Shown here piece after piece: positions 39,498-47,545 of a DNA stretch of 64,000 nt; within the stretch, counting starts at the first letter, position 1, and the number at the start of each line of letters is the position of its first letter. The notes below the pieces were generated by a model, which saw nothing but the letters and a program-made list of their open reading frames with translations, made no database searches and had not been told where the DNA came from. Source of the stretch: an uncultured Raoultella sp. (lineage in GTDB: Bacteria; Pseudomonadota; Gammaproteobacteria; Enterobacterales; Enterobacteriaceae); contig CAAEVH010000004.1 in NCBI GenBank assembly GCA_900759445.1, positions 235,798 to 299,797 on the forward strand, read 5' to 3'. The translations under genes were made by a program, and so were the position numbers.

Positions 39498-40896
39498 AGA
39501 AACCACCGGTATCGGTGATTGCCGTAATCATGACGCTCGAGCCGACCGCCGGGTCGCGCCCGAGCTTCACCATCGTCATCGGAATAATAACGCCCATCAA
39601 CGCCGCCATCAGCAAATTGAGCATCATCGCCAGGGTCATCACGCCGCCGAGCGCCATGTCATCGTACAGCCACCAGGTAATGCCGCCCATAATTCCGCCC
39701 CACACGAGGCCATTAATCAACGCCACGCCCATTTCGCGCAGGATCAAAAACGTCAGGTTTCCCGGCTGAATATTTTGTAGCGCCAGCGCGCGAACAATCA
39801 TGGTGATGGTTTGATTCCCGGTGTTGCCGCCGATCCCCGCCACAATCGGCATCAGCGAGGCCAGCGCGACCAGTTGCGAAATTGTATGTTCAAAGCCGTC
39901 GATCACTCGCGAAGCGATAAAGGCGGTACAAAGGTTAACGGCCAACCACGCCCAGCGGGTTTTTACCGCTTTCGTGACGGGGGCAAACACATCCTCTCCG
40001 GCGCTTAAGCCGCCCATTCGACGCAGATCGGTATCGGTTTCTTCATAGACCACATCGACGATCTCATCGATGGTTAAACGGCCCATCAGTTTACCTGAAG
40101 AGTCAACGACCGCGGCACTGACCAGGTCGTCACGTTCAAAGGTTCGCGCGGCGTGTTCGGCGATATCTTCCGGAGAAAAGGTGAGCGGATCATCTTCCAT
40201 CACCTCGCTGACTTTTCGCTGCACATCATTGAGCAGAATACAGGTGAGCGTCAGTTCCCCGACCAGCACTTTATTGCGGTCGGTCACGAAGAGTTTATCG
40301 GTGTTCTCCGGCATTTTTCCCAGCCGCCGCAGGTAGCGTTGCACCACTTCCAGCGTCACGTCCGGACGCACGGTGATAACTTCGAACTCCATAATCGCAC
40401 CGACGCGATTCTTCTCGTAGTGCAGCACCTGGCGGACGCGCGCCCGCTCCTCGGCCGGTAACGTCGCCAGCAGTCGACCCGTGAGGTTACGAGGGAGGTG
40501 CTGAACCAGATAAATCTGTTCGTCGATATCAAGGTATTGCAACGCATCCAGCAGCTCACGGTCGCTCATCTCATCGATCAGGTCGTCCCAGACGTTTTCT
40601 GACGCCTCAAGCAGGACGTTACCGCGTTTTTCACTTTCGACCAGCCGCCACAGGGCGTGACGCTCTTCAGAAGGTAATGCTTCGAGGGTATCCGCCAGAT
40701 CGGGCGGCGGCAGGTGGGCAACCAGCGCCCCTACCTCAGCAATATCGTCGGCTAACGTGCCGACGTCATATTGCTCAGCCAGGGTAAGCTTGCCCAATAG
40801 CGTTGAAACAACGGCTTTATCAGTGGTCAGCAGCCAGATAAGACGCGCACGCTCTTCATCACGCAGTCTGGCGCTGTTTTTGTTTGTTACAGGCAT
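39460..40896 (-). CDS. mgtE: MgtE-type magnesium channel/transporter
   Basis: Magnesium (possibly cobalt) channel of the MgtE family. It has 478 residues: a helical N-domain (about 1-150) that caps the channel when Mg is high, tandem CBS domains (about 155-280, with VITVRPDVTLEVV and GRLTIDEIVDVV), a plug helix, and five membrane helices. GIGGNTGNQTITMIVRAL and ITAITDTGGFFIFLGLATL are the family pore signatures, the latter with the Asp of the Mg site. I do not know this gene from E. coli K-12 at this locus. The last 38 bases overlap the convergent SulP gene. Confidence 0.92.
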   Translation of the reverse strand: MPVTNKNSARLRDEERARLIWLLTTDKAVVSTLLGKLTLAEQYDVGTLADDIAEVGALVAHLPPPDLADTLEALPSEERHALWRLVESEKRGNVLLEASENVWDDLIDEMSDRELLDALQYLDIDEQIYLVQHLPRNLTGRLLATLPAEERARVRQVLHYEKNRVGAIMEFEVITVRPDVTLEVVQRYLRRLGKMPENTDKLFVTDRNKVLVGELTLTCILLNDVQRKVSEVMEDDPLTFSPEDIAEHAARTFERDDLVSAAVVDSSGKLMGRLTIDEIVDVVYEETDTDLRRMGGLSAGEDVFAPVTKAVKTRWAWLAVNLCTAFIASRVIDGFEHTISQLVALASLMPIVAGIGGNTGNQTITMIVRALALQNIQPGNLTFLILREMGVALINGLVWGGIMGGITWWLYDDMALGGVMTLAMMLNLLMAALMGVIIPMTMVKLGRDPAVGSSVMITAITDTGGFFIFLGLATLFLM

Positions 40897-40933
40897 TAAT
40901 CATAAATCCATGATATGAAATATCATTAATCAT
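40894..40933 (-). repeat. repeats in the mgtE leader
   Basis: On the minus strand ATGATTAATG occurs twice, 30 bases apart, the second copy containing the mgtE start codon. Between them lies ATGATAT-TTC-ATATCAT, a perfect 7-base inverted repeat (40910-40926). No clear Shine-Dalgarno is seen. The layout suggests an operator or a leader structure that controls initiation, but this is an inference. Confidence 0.4.
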
Positions 40934-40965
40934 GATGCCGATTTATGTAAATAACAATAAACAGT

Positions 40966-40993
40966 GCCGCCGGGTGGATAAAAAACCGGCGGC
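40966..40993 (-). terminator. hairpin after yojI
   Basis: GCCGCCGG and CCGGCGGC pair as perfect 8-base arms with a 12-base loop, starting 9 bases after the yojI stop. The following T-run is interrupted, so it may be a weak terminator before mgtE on the same strand. Confidence 0.55.
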
Positions 40994-41001
40994 ATGTGGG
41001 A

Positions 41002-42645
41002 TCATGCGGTGCGAGCCACCGCGTCACGCGAGGCGGCATCACGCTCATCGCCCAGCAGTTCACTCAACTGTCCGTTACGCATTTCCAGCAGACGATCGGC
41101 GTGAATAAAATAGTGATCGTCATGGCTAATGGCGAAGATAGTTATACCCATTTCTTGCATCAGCGGTAACAGGACCTGATAGAACTCACGACGGAAATGG
41201 GGATCCTGATCGGCAGCCCATTCATCCAGCAGAATGATGTCGCGCTCCTCCGCCAGAGCCAGCAGCAGCGCCACGCGTTTCTTCTGCCCTTTCGACAGCT
41301 TCAGATTGAGGATGCGGCCATCGTTCATCTCCAGCTTGTGACCCATCTTCAGATGTTCCAGCCACTTCGCTACCAGCTGCGGATTGGCTTCTTTACCTTC
41401 CGGCCCCAGCAGTTTGTCGAACAGCCAGACGTCGGTAAACACGGCGGAGAACAGCTTGCGATAATCTTCCGGCTTTTCAACGGCCACGGCCTTACCATCA
41501 AGCAAAATTTCACCTGACTGCGGCTGGTATAGCCCGGTCAGTAACATCGCCAGCGTAGATTTCCCGCTGCCGTTGCCGCCAATCAGGAAGATCAGTTCAC
41601 CGCGATGAATCGTCAGATTGACCGGCCCTACGGAAAAGGCATTATCCTGATAGTGGAAAACCACGTTACGCAGTTCCAGCGTTTGCCAGTTTGGAAAGGC
41701 GGTTGGGCGCGGGAATTCGGCCTTAAAAGGTGCCAGTGCGAATTTATTCAGCTTGTTGAAAGCCACCTGCGCAGTGAGCAGGGTCGGTAGCGCGCCAACG
41801 GCAGAGAGCAGCGGCGTACGCAGGAATAACAGCGTCAGTGAGTAAGTCGCCGCCACGGCGGTATCCGCCCAGCCCAGACTATTCGCCATCCAGAACACCA
41901 GGCCAATGGCGCCCAGCATCATAATGTTTGACCAGTTGACCGCGCTCAGGTGGAAGGTATCGGCGCGAATAATATGGTGACGGTACTCTTTGGCATCCGG
42001 GACGTACATCTGATTAAAGATATGCTCGGCGCGCTCGCGGTTGAGCGTCAGCTCTTTGCGCCCTTCCAGCACCGTCTGATAATCGTTGTACAACTTGTCT
42101 TCGGTTTCGCGCAGGGTAGCCATGTGCTTATACACCCGCGCCACCAGTACAAATCCCCCCCAGATGGTGATTGCCATCCAGATTGCCGTCACCAGCAGCA
42201 TTTTGGTCGACAGCATCGCCAGATACGCCGCCGACCCGATGGTCAGGATAATCCCCTGCACCAGCTCAGGCAGACGAACAAATGCGATGGTGATGTTGCG
42301 AATATCGCTGGTTAAACCGGCCAGCAACGAGGCGCTGCCAAGCAGTTCAATACGCTCGACGTGGGTATCCAGAATACGTTTGATAAATTCGCTACGCAGG
42401 CGGTACACAAAGTGGTGGCCGAGCGTGGTCAACGCCAGCTGAGAGCCGAGAGTGACAACCATCAATAGCAGCAACAGGCCAAGAAACTCCGGCAGCACCA
42501 TCAGCGTGGTGTCGACCGTTTCAATCAGACGCTGGTTGATAAACGCAATCAGCCCAATCCCCAACGCGGCGCTGGCGAGGCTGAGCGCCATGACGCTGAT
42601 AAATGGCCAGCGATACTGCCGCCAGACAAGAAGTAAAAGTTCCAT
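41002..42645 (-). CDS. yojI: ABC exporter YojI (microcin J25 efflux)
   Basis: Fused membrane and ATPase half-transporter of the cyclic-peptide/siderophore exporter group, known in E. coli to export microcin J25 with TolC. It has 547 residues as in E. coli. Six membrane helices occupy about 1-310. The ATPase domain shows GGNGSGKST (Walker A), [12 protein letters not shown] (signature) and [13 protein letters not shown] (Walker B). The ATG at 42645 was chosen; an upstream in-frame start adds 20 residues that do not match the family. Confidence 0.95.
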   Translation of the reverse strand: MELLLLVWRQYRWPFISVMALSLASAALGIGLIAFINQRLIETVDTTLMVLPEFLGLLLLLMVVTLGSQLALTTLGHHFVYRLRSEFIKRILDTHVERIELLGSASLLAGLTSDIRNITIAFVRLPELVQGIILTIGSAAYLAMLSTKMLLVTAIWMAITIWGGFVLVARVYKHMATLRETEDKLYNDYQTVLEGRKELTLNRERAEHIFNQMYVPDAKEYRHHIIRADTFHLSAVNWSNIMMLGAIGLVFWMANSLGWADTAVAATYSLTLLFLRTPLLSAVGALPTLLTAQVAFNKLNKFALAPFKAEFPRPTAFPNWQTLELRNVVFHYQDNAFSVGPVNLTIHRGELIFLIGGNGSGKSTLAMLLTGLYQPQSGEILLDGKAVAVEKPEDYRKLFSAVFTDVWLFDKLLGPEGKEANPQLVAKWLEHLKMGHKLEMNDGRILNLKLSKGQKKRVALLLALAEERDIILLDEWAADQDPHFRREFYQVLLPLMQEMGITIFAISHDDHYFIHADRLLEMRNGQLSELLGDERDAASRDAVARTA

Positions 42646-42720
42646 GCGAACAACCCGGACAAGTAATAACAGCCCGCAGTTTAAACATCTCTTCGCTGAC
42701 AGCAATAATAATTCTTATTT

Positions 42721-43371
42721 TTATTCTTTTTTACCCGCCTGACGAAACGTCAGATTGTAGCGACAGTCTCCGGTCAACGGATGATACCCCGTCTTAAGCG
42801 GCTGGATCCCATGATAAAACAGCCGCGAAGTACCGCCCCACACCACCACATCGCCATGTTCCAGCAGCAAACGCTTTAAGGGGTCATTACGGCGCAAGCC
42901 GCCAAATTGAAAGATGGCCGGCAACCCTAGCGACACCGAGACAATCGGCGCCCGCAGGTCGGGTTCGTCTTTATCCTGATGTAAGGACAGTTTTGCCCCA
43001 GGCGTGTAGCGGTTAATCAGACAGGCATCGGGTTGAAAATCAGCATAGCCCGCCGCCGTCGCTGCCTGTTGGCACAGGTCAGCGAATGCATCCGGCAGCG
43101 GCGGCCAGTGCGCGCCGGTTAGCGGATCAAAAGGAGAATAAAGGTAACCATGTTGATCGGTCGTCCAGCCCAGACGACCGCAGTTGGTCATTGCCACCGA
43201 CATCGTGTAGCCGCCGGGCGTCACCATCTGGCGAAACGGCGACTGTCTGGCGATAGCCGCTATCGCCTGCAGCAGAGACGGTGCGCAGTCAAAAGCGAAG
43301 CGTCGCAGAATAACCGCGCCTGACGCCAGCGGCTCCTGCCAGGGTTTCGCATCCGCAAAGAGATCGAGCAT
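42721..43371 (-). CDS. alkB: DNA/RNA demethylase AlkB
   Basis: Fe(II)/2-oxoglutarate dioxygenase that oxidatively removes methyl groups from 1-methyladenine and 3-methylcytosine. It has 216 residues. Iron ligands are His131 and Asp133 in LHQDKDEPD and His187 in FYHGIQP; the 2-oxoglutarate-binding arginines lie in CRYNLTFR. It overlaps the ada stop by one base (TAATG), so it belongs to the adaptive-response operon. Confidence 0.97.
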   Translation of the reverse strand: MLDLFADAKPWQEPLASGAVILRRFAFDCAPSLLQAIAAIARQSPFRQMVTPGGYTMSVAMTNCGRLGWTTDQHGYLYSPFDPLTGAHWPPLPDAFADLCQQAATAAGYADFQPDACLINRYTPGAKLSLHQDKDEPDLRAPIVSVSLGLPAIFQFGGLRRNDPLKRLLLEHGDVVVWGGTSRLFYHGIQPLKTGYHPLTGDCRYNLTFRQAGKKE

Positions 43372-44435
43372 TATGTTTCCTCGCCAGTCGTTTCACGTTG
43401 CAGTAACTGTGCTTTGCGCGCAATGCCCCACCGGTAGCCCGAAAGCGCGCCATCGCCGCGGATCACCCGGTGACACGGGATGACGATTGCCAGTTTATTC
43501 GCCCCACAGGCACTGGCCACCGCACGCACCGCCTTCGGTTTGCCGATGGCGCTGGCCAGTTGCTGGTAGCTCATCGTTTCGCCGCACGGAATTGCGCGCA
43601 ACGCCTGCCACACCTGCTGCTGAAATGCGGTTCCGCGGATATCCAGCGGCAGCGATAACGGCGCGTCACGCGCATTGATTGCGGCGATCACTTCGCGCAC
43701 GCGCTGCTGAAAATCGGCATCTGCTGGCACATCCTGAGCGGCGGGAAACAGCTCATGCAGATCCGCAACCAACGTAGCGTCATTATCACCAAGTAAGATC
43801 GCGCAGATACCGCGTTCGCTTTCCGCCACCAGACAGCGACCCAGAGAGCAATCTGCCAGGGTATAGCGTACAGAAACGTTGTCGCCACCTTTACGAAATT
43901 GCTTTGCGGTCATGCCTAACGTCTGATCCGCTTTTCGGTAGTAGCTGCTGCTGTCGGGAAATCCGGCGTTGAGAATTGCCTGCGTTACCGGAACGCCTTT
44001 CGCGAGGGCATCGCGCAGACGGCGGGCGCGCCAGGACTGCTGCCACGCTTTGGGGGTCATGCCCGTTGTGGCTTTGAACAGGCGATGTAAGTGATACGGG
44101 CTCATCGCCACCTGCTGCGCCAGCTCGTCCAACGTGAGGGGAGATTCCTGCTCCAGTAACTGGCAGGCGTGGGCTATTTTCTCCAGCCGATGCTGGTGGG
44201 CGCTGTCTTTATCCGGCTGACAACGTTTACAGGGACGAAAACCGGCGGCCAGCGCCTGCCGGGCATCGGCAAAGAAACTGACATTTTTGCGCAGCGCATG
44301 TTTCGCCCGACAGGACGGACGGCAGAAAATGCCGGTGGTCTGCACGGCGAAAACAAACTGACCGTCAGCGTCGGCGTCACGATCCACAACGGACTGCCAG
44401 CGGTCATCATCAGTTATGTGTAAACGATTTTTCAT
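43371..44435 (-). CDS. ada: Ada methyltransferase and adaptive-response activator
   Basis: Bifunctional repair protein and regulator. The N-terminal domain takes methyl groups from DNA phosphotriesters onto Cys38 (FCRPSC), with zinc ligands Cys38, Cys42, Cys69 and Cys72. An AraC-type helix-turn-helix follows (about 85-180). The C-terminal O6-methylguanine methyltransferase has the PCHRVI motif with Cys321. The length of 354 equals E. coli. When methylated on Cys38 it activates its own promoter through the upstream Ada box. Confidence 0.97.
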   Translation of the reverse strand: MKNRLHITDDDRWQSVVDRDADADGQFVFAVQTTGIFCRPSCRAKHALRKNVSFFADARQALAAGFRPCKRCQPDKDSAHQHRLEKIAHACQLLEQESPLTLDELAQQVAMSPYHLHRLFKATTGMTPKAWQQSWRARRLRDALAKGVPVTQAILNAGFPDSSSYYRKADQTLGMTAKQFRKGGDNVSVRYTLADCSLGRCLVAESERGICAILLGDNDATLVADLHELFPAAQDVPADADFQQRVREVIAAINARDAPLSLPLDIRGTAFQQQVWQALRAIPCGETMSYQQLASAIGKPKAVRAVASACGANKLAIVIPCHRVIRGDGALSGYRWGIARKAQLLQRETTGEET

Positions 44436-44507
44436 TATGGACTCCTTTGTTAAGCATAGCGCTTAGCCTCAGTGTGTCCCCATAGCCGGATACAAAAACC
44501 CGCAATC

Positions 44508-44520
44508 TTGCTTTTTAATT
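44508..44520 (-). promoter_or_regulatory. Ada box upstream of ada
   Basis: On the minus strand AATTAAAAAGCAA fits the Ada site AAT-N6-GCAA. It lies 73 to 85 bases upstream of the ada start and overlaps the last codon and stop of apbE. Sequence after it (GATTG, GGTTTTTG) also follows the E. coli ada promoter. Confidence 0.8.
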
Positions 44521-45567
44521 TTTTTCGCTGAGCAGGAAGCTTTTAAACTGCGGCGACATCCAGGTTTTAAACCCCTCGCCCTCTTTTATAATCATATAGA
44601 CCGCGAGTCCTTCACGACGCACCACCTCTTTGGCCTTTTCCGGACCGAGAACCATCAAACCGGTATCCCAACCGTCAGCCTCCAGCGCCGTTGGTGCGAT
44701 TACCGTTACAGATACCAGGTTGTGTTCAATCGGACGACCGGTTTGCGGATCAATAACATGGGAAAGGCGCTTACCATCCAGCTCATAATAGTTACGGTAG
44801 CTGCCGGAGGTGCTAATGCCATGCCCGTTAATGTCGACAATCGCCTGCACCGCGTTTTCGCGATCGGTCGGTTTCTGAATCGCGACTCGCCACGAAAGCC
44901 CGTCTGCATTCATACCGCGGCTGTTCAATGCACCACCAACAGATACCAGATAACGGGCGATCCCTTCCTGCTCCATTAATCGTGCCAGATGATCGGCGGC
45001 ATAACCTTCGCCAACGGTCGAGAGATCCACGTACAGCTCGGGCAAATCTTTTTGCAGGTAGTTCCGATGCGCCTCATTAACAACCTTCAGATGTGAAAGC
45101 CCGGTTTGCGCTTTTGCGGCGTCAATTTGCGCCTGAGTGGGAATATGCACCGGTTGCTGATCCGGGCCAAAGCCCCACAGATTGACCAACGGACCCACGG
45201 TAATATCCATGGCCCCACCGGTTTTTGCGCCAATGCGTAGCGCCGAAGTCACGATATCGGCCATAGCATCATTAACCGGCCATGGCGACAGGCTTTTCGA
45301 CAGGTTAAAGCGCATTAACGCAGAATCATTTTTATAGGTAGAGAGAAGCTGATCGTCGGCATCCAGTTGAGCCTGGATCTTCGCCTGCAGTTCCCCGGCG
45401 CGTTTGGCATCTACGCCCACCGCACTGACCCGCCAGAAAGTGCCCATGGTTTTACCTTCCAGAACGGTGGCAGGTTGTGTGGTTTGGGCAGGTTTCGGGG
45501 CTTCATCGCACCCGACAAAAAAGATCGTCACAGCCAGTAGTGCTGCGCGATAGAAATTCACTTCCAT
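44515..45567 (-). CDS. apbE: FAD:protein FMN transferase ApbE
   Basis: Periplasmic lipoprotein that attaches FMN covalently to threonine residues of target proteins such as the NqrB/RnfG flavoproteins. It has 350 residues. The signal peptide ends FFVGC, with Cys20 as lipidated residue. EGKTMGTFWR, VDLSTVGEGYAADHLA, VSVGGALNSRG and HVIDPQTGRPI are FAD- and Mg-binding motifs of the family. It lies between ompC and ada with about 115 bases to ompC. Confidence 0.95.
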   Translation of the reverse strand: MEVNFYRAALLAVTIFFVGCDEAPKPAQTTQPATVLEGKTMGTFWRVSAVGVDAKRAGELQAKIQAQLDADDQLLSTYKNDSALMRFNLSKSLSPWPVNDAMADIVTSALRIGAKTGGAMDITVGPLVNLWGFGPDQQPVHIPTQAQIDAAKAQTGLSHLKVVNEAHRNYLQKDLPELYVDLSTVGEGYAADHLARLMEQEGIARYLVSVGGALNSRGMNADGLSWRVAIQKPTDRENAVQAIVDINGHGISTSGSYRNYYELDGKRLSHVIDPQTGRPIEHNLVSVTVIAPTALEADGWDTGLMVLGPEKAKEVVRREGLAVYMIIKEGEGFKTWMSPQFKSFLLSEKN

Positions 45568-45641
45568 ACGTAATTATCCTCATGCGAACGGGCGCAAGAG
45601 TACACCAAAAATCGTTGTTTGTACGACGAAAAAACGGCATT

Positions 45642-45665
45642 AAAAAAGGCCCCGCAGGGCCTTTT
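45642..45665 (-). terminator. ompC terminator
   Basis: On the minus strand AAAAGGCCC-TGCG-GGGCCTTTTTT forms a strong hairpin with a T-run, starting 18 bases after the ompC stop. Confidence 0.92.
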
Positions 45666-45682
45666 AACGACATGAGCGCAGA

Positions 45683-46807
45683 TTAGAACTGGTAAACCAG
45701 ACCCAGCGCTACGATATCATCGGTAGCAATACCTGCCGCCTGGGTAAACGCATTGTCATCCAGCAGGTTGATTTTGTAATCAACATAGGTAGACATGTTT
45801 TTGTTGAAGTAGTAAGTCGCGCCAACATCAACATATTTCACGATATCCTGGTCACCGTAGTTGGTGAAGCCATTGCTGATGTCTTTGCCTTTTGACTGCA
45901 GGTAAGCCACGGAAGGACGCAGACCGAAATCGAACTGGTACTGTGCCACAACTTCAAAGTTCTGTGCTTTATCTGCGAAGCCATATGCAGCAGTCCGGTT
46001 GCTACCGTTAGAGGTACCGAAACGGGTTGCGTTATAGGACTGGGAGTACTGTGCAGCCAGGTAAACGTTGTTAGCGTCGTATTTCAGACCACCGGTATAA
46101 ACCGTTGCACGGTCACCGTTACCGTACACGCCAAGAGCATTCTGATCAGCGGTACGTTTAGAGGTAGTGATCGCACCACCGATACCAAAGCCAGAGCCGA
46201 GATCGTAAGTCAGAGAGCCGCCGTAACCATCGCCATTCTGGGTCAGCAGGCTACGACCACCTTCGTTTTCACCACTTACGCTGCCGTTTTTACCCTGGTA
46301 CTGCAGGGCAAAGTTCAGACCATCAACCAGGCCAAAGAAATCTGTATTACGGTAGGTCGCATAACCGTTACCACGCTGCTGCATGAAGTTGTCCGCACCG
46401 TAGGTGTCACCGCCGAATTCTGGCAGGACGTCGGTCCAGGACGTTACATCATAAGTTACACCGTAGTTACGACCGTAGTCGAAAGAACCTGCATCAGCGA
46501 ATTTCAGGCCTGCGAATGCCACACGCGTCCAGGCGTCGTTGCTGGATTCACTCTGGTTGCCTTGAATCTGGTATTCCCACTGGCCGTAACCGGTCAGTTG
46601 GTCGTTAACCTGGGTTTCGCCTTTGAAGCCGATACGCATGTAAGTCTTATCACCATCATCACCTTTGTTATCGGAGAAATAGTGCAGACCGTCGACTTTG
46701 CCGTACAGGTCTAATTTGTTGCCGTCTTTGTTATAAATTTCAGCCGCATTTGCTGCGCCTGCTACCAGCAGTGCTGGTACCAGGAGGGACAGTACTTTAA
46801 CTTTCAT
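45683..46807 (-). CDS. ompC: outer-membrane porin OmpC
   Basis: Trimeric general porin for small hydrophilic solutes, favoured at high osmolarity. It has 374 residues. The signal peptide (about 21 residues) ends AGAANA. The mature chain begins [16 protein letters not shown], the constriction-loop motif PEFGGD is present, and the last strand ends LGLVYQF with the C-terminal Phe needed for Bam assembly. Surface loops such as that around [14 protein letters not shown] vary between strains. Regulated by OmpR through the upstream sites; micF is transcribed divergently. Confidence 0.96.
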   Translation of the reverse strand: MKVKVLSLLVPALLVAGAANAAEIYNKDGNKLDLYGKVDGLHYFSDNKGDDGDKTYMRIGFKGETQVNDQLTGYGQWEYQIQGNQSESSNDAWTRVAFAGLKFADAGSFDYGRNYGVTYDVTSWTDVLPEFGGDTYGADNFMQQRGNGYATYRNTDFFGLVDGLNFALQYQGKNGSVSGENEGGRSLLTQNGDGYGGSLTYDLGSGFGIGGAITTSKRTADQNALGVYGNGDRATVYTGGLKYDANNVYLAAQYSQSYNATRFGTSNGSNRTAAYGFADKAQNFEVVAQYQFDFGLRPSVAYLQSKGKDISNGFTNYGDQDIVKYVDVGATYYFNKNMSTYVDYKINLLDDNAFTQAAGIATDDIVALGLVYQF

Positions 46808-46907
46808 GTTATTAACCCTCTGTTATATGCCTTTATTGCTTTTTTATGCCACTGCATACTGATTAAGGTCATTAACCAGTCGGCAACTTCATTCTCCGCA
46901 AAAACAC

Positions 46908-46913
46908 AGAATA
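46908..46913 (-). promoter_or_regulatory. ompC promoter -10 element
   Basis: TATTCT on the minus strand sits within GTTGGATTATTCTGTG, matching the E. coli ompC P1 promoter context. It leaves a leader of about 90 bases before the start codon, a known target region for small RNAs. Confidence 0.7.
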
Positions 46914-46926
46914 ATCCAACACGAAT

Positions 46927-46984
46927 ATGATACTAAAACTTTTAAGGTGTTTCATTTATCGACATAGATGTTTCAAAATATTAA
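46927..46984. promoter_or_regulatory. OmpR sites C1-C3 shared by ompC and micF
   Basis: On the minus strand the region holds TTTTGAAACATCTATG (C1), ATAAATGAAACACCTT (C2) and AAAGTTTTAGTATCAT (C3), nearly identical to the E. coli ompC OmpR sites. OmpR-phosphate bound here activates ompC and also serves the divergent micF promoter. The rest of the interval to micF is AT-rich with no other clear element. Confidence 0.82.
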
Positions 46985-47138
46985 TAAGAGGGAACTTTTT
47001 TAAAATCAAAAAACAGGCAAAATAAGCACAAATAATCAAGAACTGTTTTAATTAAATTTAAAATCAATAAGTTACATTGAAAATAGTTATAGCACTGAAT
47101 GACAAAACAAAATCTTCACTCGCAACTAAAATAGACCC

Positions 47139-47231
47139 GCTATCATCATTAACTTTATTTATTACCGTCATTCATTCATGAATGTCTGTTTACCCCTATT
47201 TCAACCGAATGCTTCGCGTTCGGTTTTTTTT
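47139..47231 (+). ncRNA. micF: MicF antisense RNA
   Basis: The roughly 93 bases starting GCTATCATCATTAACTTTA match E. coli MicF nearly throughout, including the segment that pairs with the ompF ribosome-binding site. It ends in the hairpin ACCGAATGC-TTCG-CGTTCGGT plus a T-run (47203-47231). Hfq-dependent, it represses ompF translation, so the divergent pair raises OmpC while lowering OmpF. The small differences are mainly in the terminator stem. Confidence 0.93.
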
Positions 47232-47545
47232 TACCCTTCTTTACACAAAACTTACCGTTCTGTGCTACCGATGCAAAACTATAACAACTATTAACTATCT
47301 CATTGCGTCGTATTCAGATATAAATCTGATTAATAATTTCTTGTTATTTAATGCTAAATGTATACATTCCGTATAAATATTTGTACCCGCCTTTATCCAC
47401 TGTACACCTTTGGATAGTGATGGCTGCAACAGAATGGAGCGTAAAAAATGCGGGCCATCCGGCGTGGTGTAAGTGTGGCAATTCATATATTACCCTTTAT
47501 ACTGCCCCATCATCTTTCGCGTCGTTTAACAGGTCATAAACACGA
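47232..47545 (+). other. rcsD upstream region
   Basis: This 314-base AT-rich gap lies between the MicF terminator and rcsD. It must contain the rcsD promoter, but I see no element strong enough to name. Short open frames here have no supporting ribosome site or family match. Confidence 0.5.

Noticed and set aside
47182..47376. Small open frame overlapping micF
   Set aside because: It starts inside the MicF RNA, crosses its terminator and has no ribosome site.
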